Shown: in pieces, positions 42,941 to 55,829 of the stretch
Numbering within the stretch: the stretch's first letter is position 1
Layout of the letters: every line of letters starts with the position of its first letter
Assembly: GCA_963682175.1 (NCBI GenBank)
Contig: OY821774.1
Coordinates: 43,352,201 to 43,416,200, forward strand
DNA from: Triglochin maritima
Lineage: Eukaryota; Streptophyta; Magnoliopsida; Alismatales; Juncaginaceae
Direction of reading: 5' to 3'
Length of the DNA stretch: 64,000 nt
Position numbers and translations under genes: made by a program
Notes under the pieces: model-generated
What the model saw: the letters and a program-made list of their open reading frames with translations, nothing else
Database searches by the model: none
What the model was told of the DNA's origin: nothing

Positions 42941-44710
42941 ATGCCCCTTCAGAACCCGACCTTCCTCCTCCAAACCTACATCGCCCACCTCCAATCCCCG
43001 ACGACCACCCTCTCCACTCTCCTCCAAGTCCACGCGCACGCCCTCCGCCACTGCCTCCCCAACCCTCACCCTCTCCTCATCAAACACCTCCTCCTCGCCA
43101 CCTTCTCCCTCTCCCCACCTCCCCTCCCCTACGCCTCAACCCTCTTCTCCCTCCTCCCCCTCGCCTCAACCAAGACCTTCGTCCTCAACACCTTCATACG
43201 CCTCCTCGCCCACCACGCCCCCGACCCATCACCCTCCCTCCGCCTCCACCTCCTCATGCGCTCTCATAACATCCCGCCGGATTCCCACACCTACCCTTTC
43301 CTCCTCAAGGCCTGCGCTCGTCTCCTGGACCTGACCCAAGGCGAGAAGATCCACTGTTTGAGTGTCAGGGACGGGCATTATGGGTCGACTTTCGTTGGGA
43401 ATGCGCTCGTGAGTTTGTACGGTGCTTGTGGGTGTTTCGAGAGTGCACACCAGGTGTTCGTAGAAATTCCTTTGAGGACGCTTGTCGGTTGGAATGCCGT
43501 GATTAATGGGTTTTGTGTTAATGGGAGGCCGAACGAAGCGCTTACAGTGTTTAGGGAGATGAGGGAGGTGGGGGAGTGGCCGGATGGGTTTACGGTTGTC
43601 GGGGTGCTTGGCGCGTGCGCGGAGCTTGGGGCGCTCGCGTTGGGGAGGAGAGTGCATGGGTTTGTGTTTAAAAATGGGTTGGATTTGAATGTGCATGTTG
43701 GGAATGCTTTGGTGGATTTGTATGGGAAGTGCGGAGGTGTGGAGGAGGCGAGGAGGGTGTTTGGGGAGTTGGGTGAGAGGAGGAGTGTGGTTTCGTGGAC
43801 TTCGCTGGTGGTTGGGTTGGGTTTGAACGGGTGCGGAGTGGAGGCAGTTGAAGTTTTTGAGAGGATGGAGGAAGAGGGGTTTACACCTAGTGAGATCACC
43901 TTTGTTGGTGTGTTATATGCTTGTAGCCATTGCGGGTGGGTCGAAAGGGGCTTTGAGTATTTCGAGAGGATGAAAAAGGTTTACGGGCTCGTGCCTAAGA
44001 TCGAGCATTATGGTTGCTTGGTTGATTTGCTTGGTAGGGCCGGTTTAGTCGAGGAAGCGTATCGGTTTGTACTTAAGATGCCCCTCGAGCCCAATGCTAT
44101 AATTTGGCGAGCCTTATTGGGTGCTTGCACGATGCATAAGAGGATGGCGATTGGGGCAGCTGCGTGGGCCCAATTGGAGAGGTTGGATCCCGGGCACAGT
44201 GGGGATTACGTGTTGTTGTCTAATTTGTATGCTTCTTTGAGGCAATGGGAGAATGTGCATCGAATCCGAAGGCGAATGGTGTCGGGTGGAGTGAAGAAAA
44301 CACCTGGGTTTAGCCTCGTTGAGTTGGGGAATTGCGTGCACGAGTTTGTTATGGGCGATCGGTCGCATCTAGAGAGCGAGGAGATTTACAAGATGCTCGA
44401 GAAAATCGCATTGCGGTTGAGGTTGGAGGGATACACGGCTGGCACGAGGAATGTGTTGGCCGACATTGAGGAAGAGGAGAAGGAGGATGCTTTGAGGTAT
44501 CACAGCGAGAGATTAGCGATTGCTTTTGCGTTGCTTAAGTCGGTGCCCGGTGCACCGATCAGAATAGTGAAGAATCTACGCGTATGTGAGGACTGCCACC
44601 TCGCGATAAAGCTCATTTCAAAGGTCTACGACCGTGAGATCGTTGTGAGGGATCGGAGCCGGTTCCACCATTTCAAAGATGGATGTTGCTCCTGTAAGGA
44701 TTACTGGTGA
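42941..44710 (+). CDS. DYW-type PPR protein, At4g21065-like
   Basis: Intronless, 589 aa. PPR repeats span about residues 70-410 (TLVGWNAVINGFCVNGRPNE, VVSWTSLVVGLGLNG, ITFVGVLYACSHCGWVERGF). E/E+ motifs follow (about 413-490, HSGDYVLLSNLYASLRQWEN), then a complete DYW deaminase domain ending CCSCKDYW. The HSE zinc/catalytic motif (YHSERLAIAF) and the CEDCH motif are intact. The whole protein matches the At4g21065 type. DYW PPR proteins bind organelle RNA and carry out C-to-U editing. The editing site and the organelle target cannot be told from sequence alone. The start is the first Met and gives a Pro/Leu/Thr-rich leader. The first 440 bp are C-rich and the remainder G-rich on this strand. 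Confidence 0.93.
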   Translation: MPLQNPTFLLQTYIAHLQSPTTTLSTLLQVHAHALRHCLPNPHPLLIKHLLLATFSLSPPPLPYASTLFSLLPLASTKTFVLNTFIRLLAHHAPDPSPSLRLHLLMRSHNIPPDSHTYPFLLKACARLLDLTQGEKIHCLSVRDGHYGSTFVGNALVSLYGACGCFESAHQVFVEIPLRTLVGWNAVINGFCVNGRPNEALTVFREMREVGEWPDGFTVVGVLGACAELGALALGRRVHGFVFKNGLDLNVHVGNALVDLYGKCGGVEEARRVFGELGERRSVVSWTSLVVGLGLNGCGVEAVEVFERMEEEGFTPSEITFVGVLYACSHCGWVERGFEYFERMKKVYGLVPKIEHYGCLVDLLGRAGLVEEAYRFVLKMPLEPNAIIWRALLGACTMHKRMAIGAAAWAQLERLDPGHSGDYVLLSNLYASLRQWENVHRIRRRMVSGGVKKTPGFSLVELGNCVHEFVMGDRSHLESEEIYKMLEKIALRLRLEGYTAGTRNVLADIEEEEKEDALRYHSERLAIAFALLKSVPGAPIRIVKNLRVCEDCHLAIKLISKVYDREIVVRDRSRFHHFKDGCCSCKDYW

Positions 44711-44932
44711 GATTAGAAGCACAATAACACTAGAGAACGTAGAGTTCATATTGGTTGTTGTTTTGGCTCGCAAATTATTTGAATTCCCAACGGATTTGTT
44801 GGGGTTAGGATGTAGATGTGTAATGCTCAGAGTGGGTTTACACTTTTGTAACATTATTTTTTGTTGCTTTCTAATAATGTAAAAATATGAAATTAACAGC
44901 ACAAACTTGTTCAAGCCCAAATTTGTAAATGG
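44711..44932. other. 3' flank of the PPR gene
   Basis: Downstream region of 222 bp before the hAT MITE. No gene. Confidence 0.5.
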
Positions 44933-44940
44933 TATTTGAC

Positions 44941-45582
44941 TAGGGCTGTCAATCGTGTCGTGTTGTGTGCTAATCGTGTCGTGTCAACTCCTATATATAA
45001 GCTCTAGGTGTTGCGCCGTATCCGACCCATTTAATAATCGTGTTGCTAAATTTCTGCCGTATCCAACCCATTTATAATCGTGTTGCCATATCCAACCCGT
45101 TTATACCCGATTATTAAACGGGTTACTTCGTGTACACGTTTAACACCGCTACCGTTTACACCATTTAACACACGTTTAACACACAATTATCTACTCGTTC
45201 AGAGTTCAGAGTTCAAACTTCAAAGTTTCAAACAAATTATATATATAATTGGTAAAATTATAAATATGGCATTCAGTTATTAGAATTTGTTTATTATAAT
45301 TTATAACTTATATATTACTTATAGACTTGTCGGTATTAGTCGTGTATTAATCGTGTCGTATTCGTAATCGTGTGCCTAATTACCCAATTACTTATCGTGT
45401 TTTATCGTGTCTTAATCGTGTTAATCGTTTTTGCAGCAGAAATCCATATCCAACCCATTTAATAATCGTGTTGCCGTATCCAACTCATTTATTAATCGTG
45501 TTCAAATTCTCAATCCATATCCGCTAACTTCGTGTCGTTTTCGTGTCGTGTTATCGTGTTTCGTGTAAAATTGACAGCCCTA
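44941..45582. mobile_element. hAT-type MITE (642 bp)
   Basis: Ends TAGGGCTGTCAAT and ATTGACAGCCCTA are perfect 13-bp inverted repeats. The flanking 8-bp target duplication TATTTGAC is exact (44933-44940 and 45583-45590). The interior is built from repeats of AATCGTGTCGTGT-like and ATCCAACCCATTTA-like motifs. Size, TIR and TSD match the widespread plant TAGGGCTGTCAA hAT MITEs. It lies about 230 bp after the PPR stop codon. Confidence 0.9.
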
Positions 45583-45590
45583 TATTTGAC

Positions 45591-46498
45591 CCAAGTTTGA
45601 AAATGCTTTTGGGGAAGACTTCTGGATTTTTACACGCATTGTACAAGTTTATGTTAAGGCCCCACAACCAATCCAATCGTGCTCTTGTAAGTTCTGAGTT
45701 AATAACAAGAACCAGAAGTTCCAATTTGATACCAGGATTTAATTGTTACTTATTTCAAGCATTAGGCCAATTGTGAAGCCCGACACTTAGTATTGAACAC
45801 ACCGAAAACAATATTTCTTATTATTTTGATTTTGAACAGGAGAAAATACCAAATGTGTTTTTTTAAAAAGACATGCAATTTCTACTGTGTCCAAAATAAC
45901 AAGTTCGCAATCTTGCCGCATTGAAGTAGCGTCGTCAGTTGATAGACCTAGGTATCGGGCTGGGCCCGTAGACCCGGAAGGCTAAACAAGGCCTGGCCTG
46001 TAAGCTCAGTAATTTTATATTTTAGGTATTTTTAAATGTATTTTAGGTATTTTTAGAAGTATTTTACTATTTTTGGAGGTAATTAAAAAATAAATATTTA
46101 TCGGGTCGTGCCGCTCGCTACCCAAGACTATCAGTGGATTTAGAAGTCCAGAATTCCGTCCATGTTCGCATTTGTTTTATTTGAAAATCCAAAATCCACA
46201 AAACCATTTTATTAAGACTTCATGACACAGCTTTGAAATCACACCCGAATGGAATGAAGATGGAATCCCAAAATCCTAGTAAAAACGTCAATTTCGCGAT
46301 GAGGACGTGCTTGAAATTATAAAAAAACTCGATGGCCTTTCTTCAAACAAAGAAATTAGAACTGGAGCCAAAACTTCCCGCGTAATTTTCTTTTCTGGAA
46401 ACTCAAATTACCCAAACAAATCCACCGCCACTTCACATTCTTATTTCTTATTCCCAAATCTCTCTCACTTTAGACAAAAGAAGCCAAAGAAGGTGAAG
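45591..46498. other. Intergenic; upstream region of the BRCA1 gene
   Basis: No gene recognised. The last 150 bp include TTCCCGCGTAATTTTC at about 46374-46389; TTCCCGCG is close to an E2F site (TTTSSCGC). That would fit an S-phase DNA-repair gene, but the match is short. Confidence 0.45.
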
Positions 46499-46562
46499 AT
46501 GGCGAACTTGGGTCAGTTGGAGAAGATGGGAAGAGAGCTCAAGTGCCCAATCTGGTAACCAA

Positions 46563-46593
<31 letters not shown>

Positions 46594-49500
46594 TCTCATT
46601 CTCTCAGTTTCCAGCAAATTTTTTTTTTGAAAAATATGCCTTCTTCTGCAATATTTTCGTCAAATAGAGTACTGAGTTCTTTTGTCAACATTATCCCGAA
46701 ATCTCAAAAGAGACTCCCACGTTAAGCAGGTAGGAGGATCGGATGTACGCAACCATAATCATGTCACCCGGCGATAGAGAAGTTGTTTTCGACCGATCTA
46801 TGATGTGATGCTTAGACAATTTTCTATTAATTCACCATAAATAATAATCCCATACAGCTTATATGAACCACATCGATTTAGTCGATTGTAATCCAAAAGT
46901 TAAAAAAATAACTTAATCTGTGACTCCGTTAGGGTTCTTTCTGTTCTTCAATTTGAAAATGATGTTACATGGTGTTGTGTTTCGTTTTCGGCAGCTTGAG
47001 CTTGTTGGGTTCTGCCGTTTCTCTTCTCTGCAATCACGTCTTCTGCAAGTGAGTTTTTCTATTAGGCATTTGTTGAAGTGATGGAATGTTTTTTTTTGTT
47101 ATTTCGAGTAATTTGGATTTTTCTGTTTTTTTAGTTCGTGCATTTTGAAGACAATGAAGGCTACGTCGTGTTGCCCCGTTTGCAAAGTTCCTTTTAGACG
47201 GAGAGGTATGATTTTCTCTTATTGTTCTGAATTCAGACCAAATTAGTTTTAAGTACAGAACTGAAACCAAACCAAACGGTTTTATCGGTTCAAATTAGTT
47301 TAGATTTTGGTTTGCATTTCATTGTCTTGTTTCGATATCAAAAGAAATCTCGATCTGTTGTACATTGAGTTGCCTTACAATCATGTAAGGATGAGTAACT
47401 GGTCTGGTTCTTGTGTTTATATTGCATCAATGTGTTAATATATAAATTGCAAAGAACAATAAATTAGTTTGGTTCAGGAATTTGGTTGGCTAGGAGTATC
47501 CTGGAAACATCAGAGTCATAATCTCAAACCATATCTAAATTAAAATATAATTTGGTTACCATGTCTTGACAAAAAATGTTCAATTTCAGTTACATTTTGG
47601 TTTGATTTGAACTCAATTTTAAAATTTCAGGTTAATTATGTAATCTTTCTGATTGGAGTTTGAAATCTCATTTTGGGTCCGCAAACATTTGTAATTTGTG
47701 TACTGCTATGATTTCAGATAGTCAGCAATAAGATCCATCACTTGATCTAATCCAACTTCTCATTTGTTGTTGATTCGAGAATACTAAACTAATGCATTGC
47801 AAGGGTAAAGACTTTTGTAGATGTTCAATGTAACTAATTGATCCATATCAAAGTTATGGTTCAAACTGAGGTATATTGCATCAAAACCATATACAAACCT
47901 GTAACTACTTGAACTTTCTCTGGTAATTATAGTTTATAACTTGTATAGGTTTTATGATTTTTAACATATTAATAGATTCAATACCCACTAAAATTCATCA
48001 GAACAGATTCTTGGTTAGGCTCCATTACTCATACTCATCCAAACCCATTCCAAATAAATTTTGGCCCTATGGGTGTCAAAAATACCAAAAAATTTCCTTT
48101 GTTTGCAGAGATAAGAGCAGCCCCTCACATGGATAACTTAGTAAGCATATACAAGACCATGGAGGCAGCGGCAGGAGTCAACATTCACACCTCCCAAACT
48201 GCCACCATGGTTCAGAATTCAGGTATGTTTTTCTTTCTCTTGCTTCCTATGATTTTACATATTTCTTGTAATTTTTTAATACTCAGCTTTTAATTTGATG
48301 TTATAAGTTTTTTAGACATGGTAGTTGGTAATTTTCATAAACTACCTATGACCATCATAAAACTGTGCATTTCTGAAAATTATGGGTATAGCAACTTCTA
48401 GCTCATAAAATTTCCAAACATGTACTTCTTACATGATTTGTTCCCATGACTGCTATGCAAGCTTGGGCAATGGTTGTTATACAACTGTTGTATTAGCTAA
48501 TAATTAATAGATATTGGTTGGATTTACTAATATAGTGATATTCTTTATTTGCCTTTACTGGTGTAAATATGTTGATATTGTGCCTTACGCTCTGGTGATG
48601 CTTTAAGAAGGAGAGAAATCTTGTAAGGAAGATAAGAAACAATTCAGATCTGTCCGTAAAAGGAAGGGCAGAACTCCTAGGGGATCATGCCATGCTCAAT
48701 CTAGCAATTCCAACATGTCAGCAGTACCCTCCATTCCAGCAAAGAAGCGTGTGCATGTAACACCGTATCCAAACTCTGAAACCCCATTGAGACCAGAAAA
48801 AATATCCAAACTGCAAGCCAAGAGAGTGAATTTTGATGTCAACAAGGAGTCGAATTTTGATGTACAACATGAGAACAACAAAACAAACGTTACGGAGGAA
48901 AAAACTGTCGTAAATGATAATAACAATGTGCTCCCTCCTTTCTTTTGGTTAAGAGAGGATGCTAACGAAAACGATGAAGAAGCAGGTAGAGGCAACTCTC
49001 AGCAAACAATGGATACTGAGACGCCTGCCCCTCTTGCTCCTTGTTTCAGTGATTTGAAGGACTCGGATGATGAAGTGGTATGCTTTCTCACTCCTTTGAT
49101 ATGTATATTTTTCTTCTTATTTTGCTTAGTCTCCCATCTTTAGGGGGGCTTAATTGAATGATAAATTCCAGGAAAAAGAAGACCATGTGGCTCAAGTTTT
49201 TGATAGTGAGCTATTTGAATGGACTCAAAGACCTTGTTCTCCTGAATTATGTTCTACACCAATAAAAGAAAAGGTATGTTCAGCTGATAGATTCAAATGT
49301 CAATTTGTATGCTTTATATTCCATCGAGTTATCGAGCCTTACTGATTTTACGTGAAAATCAGGTTCTAGATGACTGCGGGGAAGAAGCAAATGTCATTGA
49401 GGAAGATTTTGAAATTATTGAAACTTTACCGGAAAACAAAGTTAAAGGGGAGTTCCAACTTGAATCTGTTGCCAACCAAAGTAGGGACACAAAAAAGAGC

Positions 49501-52500
49501 AGGCGTGTCCGAAAATATTCTAAAAGGAATCTGAAACAATGTACACTAGTAGTGAACGATACTTATTTAAATGATTCCATCAGAGATGCAAATGAAGCTA
49601 AAGATGCACCTTCAGATTCAAGTCCCTTGGATGTCACTGATGTGATCAAAACCAAGGATTCAGGAAAGAAAAGACGCAACATTCGGAAGCCACTTTCATG
49701 CAGATTCAAGAGGAAATATATGAAGAAGCTTAAGAACCAGTTTGATGCTGTTGCAGAGGCGGATAAACTTGAACAAAACAAAGCTTCTAGCGGAGATAAA
49801 TCTTCAAGTGTGAAAACTAAAGATGGCATTGATGAATCCACAGCCCAGACTCATGTAATTTCTCCTGATTCTTGTGGAGGTACACTCAAACCAAGTCTAG
49901 AGAGACCTAATATTGAATTGTCACCACACCAACAAAGTGAAAATATTGAAGCAATAATCTCTGTGGGTGGAAGAAGCTCAAATGTCATGAAGAAGGGTAA
50001 AAAGAAGAAAGACACTCAGGTGATAGCATCTAACAGAAACAGAAGAACAAGTCTCCAAAAGACAGGAAAAGACAAAGCTTGCCCCCGTGAGAACAACACT
50101 TCAGGAACTTCAAAAGATGGCGATAATCTTGAGAAGGTAATTGCTGAAAATGAAGAGCTACAAAAATCAACCAATGCGAATGAAGACCTGGGAGCTACTG
50201 TAATCCAGAAGGAAATATCTCCTGAAAATACCATGAAATCTATTGGAGAATCTCATATTTCCACAAAAAAATGGCTCAAGAAATGCAATAAAACCTCTCA
50301 AATAATATGTGCATTCTGCAAATCTAGTCAAGAAACAGAGGTGACCATTGACACAATTTTCATTTTGGATTTTGATGCTCAATAAACTAAGTTATTTGTC
50401 ACTAAAAGTTGAGTTTTACTTCAGATTTCTGGAGAGATGATGCACTACTTTAAATGCAAACCTGTGCCCTCAGACTACAATGGGGGAATCAATCTAGTTC
50501 ACTCTCATAAATACTGCACAGAATGGTTAAATAATCTCTTACAGATCTTCTTGTTACCGTCAAGTTAAAAATGGCTTTTGGACTATTTTAATTGGTATTG
50601 GTGTTTTTTGAATGCAGGGCTCCAAATGTTTACTTTGAAAGTGAAAATGCTGTAAATCTTACTGATGAATTGGCCAGAAGTAAAAGAATCAAGTGCAGTT
50701 GTTGTGGCATCAATGGGGCTGCTCTTGGGTGCTATGAGAAGAGCTGTCGCAAGAGTTTTCATTTCACATGCGCAAAGTTAATTCCACAATGTCAATGGGA
50801 TATGGTGAGTGATCTAGCAAGTCAACCTTCGTGCTTGAACTTTTCTTAGTAGTTGGATGAAACCATGAGAAAAGATCACTATAAATGTCCTGACTTGTTG
50901 TTGTCGGTATGTTACCTATGTAGTACACAAGTCTACAACACCAGCACATCACAAGTTATTTGTCAGAATGCTCATGTTGGAAATTGATTTGGAAGTAGAC
51001 TTATGTGTCATGCCTTTAGTGCCTCCACCATCTTCCTCGTACAATCTTCCCCACTTGAACCATGTGCTGCAGGATTTTTGAAATGTCCCTCTTGTACTAT
51101 TAATGTAGCGCTCAATTTTCACAATTATGGTTTATTCTGATGCAAATTTTCATCTGTCTTGCATCCTCAAATAGTATTGTTTAGTATGCTATCGTTGGAG
51201 CCTATTGGCCCATCATAACCCCACAATGAATCACCAAAAATGGACCATTGAAGTACTTAAGTTTGACGTGGAAATGGTTGTAGGTTCATGCTCTTACAAC
51301 TTGTAAATTTTGAATTTTCTTGTCGTACAATATGACTGTAATTGGAGGGTGTCACGACATACAACAAAAATGCTTGAGCTATACCTGATATCTGTTTCAC
51401 GTGGCAGGAAAATTTTGTCATGTTATGCCCTCTTCACTCAACCTGCAAGTTATCTGCTGAAGCTTCTTCCAATAAACCAATGGAACGGAAACAAAATTTA
51501 AAAAGGTATGTGTATGCTAAATGGTAATGATCTCTTATGAAATCATCATATATTTTACTACTAATTTGATGGCATTATCTAGTGCACCACAACATCAAAC
51601 AACTAATACACATGTAACTAGTACAAGTGCTTCATGGAGATGGCCCTTTGGTTCACCTTGCAAGTGGCTCCTTTGTTGCTCTGCTGTTGATCCATTAGAG
51701 AAGGTACAGTTAGAGTAGTATGTTTGGTTGCAAGTTTGCAAAATGGATAGTTTTGTTTAACTTCACATTTTACAAAAGATGCTTGTTTATGTTTCTAAAA
51801 ATGTGTTTTGTGATGATTTTGAAATTACATCTCTTTATTGAACTCCTGAATACATTCCATTATAATTAGCCATAATAATACAAGCTCTAACTATTGAGAT
51901 TGTGTATTTCAGGAAATTGTCATGGAATTCACAAAGCTAACTGGTATCACAGTTTCAAAGGTCTGGACTCCCAGCGTAACGCATATTATCACCTCGACGG
52001 ATGTAAATGGGGCGTGCAAGAGAACACTGAAGGTCATGATGGGCATTATAGAAGGAAAGTGGATACTGAAAATTGACTGTAAGAGTGCTATTCGTTTTTT
52101 TAAAGATTAATAACATATGCTCAATATTCATATTACAATCTAATGTGATTTCTATCGATCCTAAAAAGGGCTGAGAGCATGCATACAGAAGATGGAGCCA
52201 GTTGAGGAGGAGCAATTCGAGATCAGTATTGATAACCACGGTATAAGCAATGGTCCTAGACAGGGCAGGCTAAGAGCTATTGCCAAGGTAATTCTTACAA
52301 ATCCTCTAATTTTTCATACCCCAATTGACAAATTTATGGAATAAAGTTCGAAATTCATTGAGGAACATGCTCAACTGCTCAACTAATGCTTTGCATTTTC
52401 CTTTTCAAATAATTTCAATGAAAACAATTAAAATACGAAAAGGCTAAGTAGAGACAGCAATCACATACTTAAATCCCATTCCATTCCAGTTATCCTTGTA

Positions 52501-52913
52501 ATTGCAATTTTTGTAGACGGAATCTTTTTCATTCATGGAACTCCTTTGGTGCCAATTTTGTTATCTTGTTTGTGCAGAAGCCAAAGTTATTCTGCGGTAT
52601 CGACTTCTATTTCATGGGAGACTTCACAGCTTCCTACAAAAGCCACTTACAAGAACTTGTTACTGCAGCAGGAGGGACTGTTCTAAATCGAAAACCAATT
52701 CCATCCAACAATGACAACTCCACACTAAAGACTTACGTGATATACAGTAGAGAGCTCCCCGAAAGCCCAACAAACAACGAGCGTAATCAACTTTTCGCGA
52801 AGAGGGAAAATGAAGCAAAAATAGTAGCAGGTAGTAGTGGAGCCTTAGTTGCAGCAAATACATGGCTTCTTGACTCCATTGCTTGCTGCGCTTTTCTGAA
52901 CCAACAGGAATGA
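46499..52913 (+). CDS. BRCA1: BRCA1 homologue (RING, extended PHD, two BRCT)
   Basis: Fourteen exons join in frame: 46499-46554, 46995-47048, 47135-47205, 48109-48222, 48608-49077, 49172-49273, 49363-50340, 50425-50525, 50618-50804, 51408-51505, 51583-51703, 51913-52078, 52169-52287 and 52578-52913 (990 aa). The RING has all eight ligands (C16, C19, C31, H33, C36, C39, C50, C53). The FFWLRED and FDSELFEWTQRPCSPE motifs are typical of plant BRCA1. The basic middle is one long exon. An extended PHD finger (about 604-730) reads CAFCKSS, HKYCTEWAPNVYF, CSCCGINGAALGC and FHFTCAKL. BRCT domains lie at about 780-870 (SVTHIIT, GKWILKIDWL) and 885-985. It is a nuclear E3 ligase, acting with BARD1 in homologous repair. 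Every intron is GT-AG. Confidence 0.92.
46562..46604 (+). repeat. CT microsatellite in BRCA1 intron 1
   Basis: About twelve CT units followed by CTTT/CTTTCTCATT interruptions, just after the exon 1 donor. It may act as an extended pyrimidine tract but is far from the acceptor. Confidence 0.75.
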
Positions 52914-54488
52914 ATTCTGCTAGAAGTGACATGTCTGCCTTTTTTTGTTCTGATGATGTTGGTAACATATTTAGAAAAGTATAGCTTATCAAAAAAAAAA
53001 CTTATTTGGAGAAGTATAAACTATTACTGTAAATTTTGTTTATGAACAATCAAATTTTGAAGCTGAGCAATGTTAACTGGATATGGTTGATGTTTTATTT
53101 TATTGTGTAAGTTTTCTTTGGTACTTCGGAAGGATATTTCTATGATCCGATTAATTTGAGTTAGAAGTTTTGCATATTGGTGTTATTGGACCTTTTTTGT
53201 GTGTTCACTATCGGTGAAGTTTACATGTGATTTTTGTAAAAGTTAGCATGAACATGAAAAAGCCGTATTTGTTTTGAACAATAGGTGATGTCATTCTTCT
53301 TACCCTCCCTAATCTCGAGGGGAGAGATAGCCGGATATGGGAAAGAGAATGAGGAGTTTAAATCAGGGTGTTATAATATAAGATAATGGGCAAGCACCGA
53401 TCATAAAATTGTGACGTCATTCAATTCAAATACAGTTTTTGATAGTTCGAGGAATTAAATTATTGGAGTGCTAATTAAGTTTGTTAGGCTCTTTAGGGTG
53501 GTGGTTTGTAAGTCGAAACGATGAATTAATCAATAGAACTCAAGCTAGACAATCTATTGAACACTCGGTAAGGATCGAGCAAACACCCAACCAATCAATC
53601 AAGTAAAAACAAGTATAGGTCGAGTTTCACTATAGGAATGGTTTGAGTATACAGAGAATAAAACCGGAGATGACTTGTTTGGACCAGACTAGGGGTTGAA
53701 TAATTCTCCAATAACATGATTTTTTCTAAATCCAAAACCCTAAGGTTATGGTGACTAAACCTACATCTCTCTTTTGGTGGTTCTTTTCTCTCTCAAGATT
53801 TCAACAACATTAATGTTCTAAGCAACTTAGGTATTTATAGGAAAAGATTAGGACAAACCTAAATGACTTAAGAATGACCAAAATATTTTTAATGAAAACT
53901 GCTCACTCTAGAATTTGGTCAACCGTTTGGGAAACGATCAACCATCTCCAGATTCCAATAAATCATCATCAGCTATTGTCCATTTGGTTTCGGTCAACCA
54001 TTGGCCAGGCGGATGACCGGATCCAGATAACTGAACAGGGGTCGGACAACCAAACCTGAAGCTCCAATAACTTCCTGGGAAGACTTTGTTGGTTGGGTAA
54101 CGGTGGACCGACAAATGTTCGGTTCTATGGGATACTTCAGTAACTTTCCACTTTGACTTTATTGGATGCGTTCCCTGATTGTTTTCGAATCAACTTTCTA
54201 ACAAAGTTAACTCGAGCAAAATAATGATAACTCGTGTTCAAGTTATTAGCTATTTGGTTAAGCTTATATTTGAATTTATGTTTATTCATGTTTGTGTTAT
54301 ATTTTCTTGGGCTAATTTAGGTAAACTCATTAAGCTTGTTTAGGTAATAGGTTGACCATGGACCCTAGACTTTGGTGCGCTCATTATGATATGTATTTAT
54401 TACATTTTTTCGCATTCGTGTTGAAATATAACATAACATAGTATAAAATCTAAATTACATTTAAAATACATCAAATTAAATCAAATTG
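52914..54488. other. Intergenic; contains a third CGGTCAACCG-rich patch
   Basis: BRCA1 3' flank followed by non-coding sequence. At about 53905-54130 there are several CGGTCAACC and GGTTGGGTAACGGTGGACCG-like motifs related to the LTR palindromes. The surrounding 53490-54200 may be a decayed LTR, but no matching second copy is in the window. Confidence 0.45.
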
Positions 54489-54491
54489 TTA

Positions 54492-54920
54492 GAGCATCAC
54501 TAACGAGGGTTATTTCCCCCAACGACCGGTCATGAGGAGATGACCGGGTCATCTCCCTCTTAATCTCAGGTCAACCCACGTCAACAACGCCCAGGTCGTC
54601 GACCCGGTCGTTGAATATTTTATTGTTTTTTGATTTTTTTGGTTTTGGTTTTGTTTTTGTTTTGAATTTGTTGTTTGAGTTTTTTTGAAAATACGTTTTA
54701 TAATTGTTTGATTTTTTAGAAATTTTTTAAATTTTTTCTAAGATGGACCCCGAAATGATGTGGATGAGAAAAATAAGTTGTTGTGGGTTGTTGTTACGAT
54801 GTGAATAGTATAGGAAAGAGAAGAAAGTGAGTTGGTGAGAGAGAAAACTGATGTGGAAGAGAGAAAGAAGAAAGAGAACACTCATGACCAGGTCGTCCGG
54901 AGTCATGGTTAGTGATGAAG
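54492..54920. mobile_element. Tourist-like MITE (429 bp)
   Basis: Flanked by TTA on both sides (54489-54491 and 54921-54923). Ends are GAGCATCACTAAC and, in reverse complement, CTTCATCACTAAC (10 of 13 match). The GACCGGTC/GACCGGGTC-rich left part and CCAGGTCGTCCGGAG right part also pair loosely. The short open frame at 54851-55057 overlaps its right end and is not called. Confidence 0.6.
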
Positions 54921-54923
54921 TTA

Positions 54924-55236
54924 GGGAACAAATTGACTCAATGTTCAGCATGTTAAGTTACGAAGCCGAAGAATCATGTCCGTATTTGACTCTCCAAGCC
55001 TGGTCTTCTCGAGTTGACTTCAATGAAATTCAACCAAAACGAACTCGACTTCAATAATTAGTCCCAACTAACAACACAAAGAATTTAACAACAAACACGA
55101 CAATATACAATAGTTAGTTATATCTACGTACCTTTGCTTGGTTCATTAACCTAACTTGACGATGCAAGTTGCATTCTGCCTTTGTTAACATGATTAATTA
55201 AAAAATCAAGTTAATTTTTGTAAACAAACTATGAAA
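54924..55236. other. Intergenic, no gene recognised
   Basis: About 310 bp between the MITE and MULE-D with no recognisable content. Confidence 0.5.
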
Positions 55237-55320
55237 TGGGATTTTTGCTTGGGTGCAATTGTAAAACTTGTTTATTGGATCTTTACTTCCTTTTAGTTTT
55301 ATATTGGCCAGGTATACCAG

Positions 55321-55624
55321 CAGGCCCGGCCCAATAGCAGGAGCAGGGTGAGCTCCTGTTCCGAGCCTCATTTTGAAGGGGCCTCAAAAAAAAATTGTAC
55401 ATGAACTTATTTGGTTGCGAATAAAATTAGTGTTAACACATAAATAACACATAAACATGGATAAATTTGTCTTAAATATTGCTAAGAAGACAAAAAAATT
55501 AATTAATATTACATTAAGTTAGTGAAATTTTTATTATTTAAACTAGGAGAACAATGTTTTTCAAATTTAGGAACCTCGTTGTTTATTTTCGCACAGGGTC
55601 TCAAAAATTTCCGAGACGACCCTG
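55321..55624. mobile_element. Small hAT-like insertion (304 bp) in the MULE-D TIR
   Basis: Starts CAGGCCCGGCCC and ends GACGACCCTG, flanked by an exact 8-bp target duplication TATACCAG (55313-55320 and 55625-55632). The TIR is short and imperfect (CAGGCCCGGC against CAGGGTCGTC). It is non-coding. Removing it restores the MULE-D TIR. Confidence 0.75.
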
Positions 55625-55829
55625 TATACCAGCAAACTTGACCAATCGCTTTGATGCACCTCCATTAGAATTTTTCTGACGCCGTTTAACAATCGTCAGT
55701 TAACTTTGATGTCCCGTTAGATAGTTGCTGGTAAGTGTCCAAGGTAGGTGTTCCATTAACTCCATCATTGAGTTATTTGATTTTTGTTCCCTAGACATTT
55801 CCTGGTTCATCTCCCGAAGATTAATGTTT

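Noticed and set aside
42964..43899. Minus-strand open frames of 155 and 173 codons in the PPR gene
   Set aside because: They are antisense shadows of the intact DYW-PPR frame, in GC-skewed sequence with few stops.
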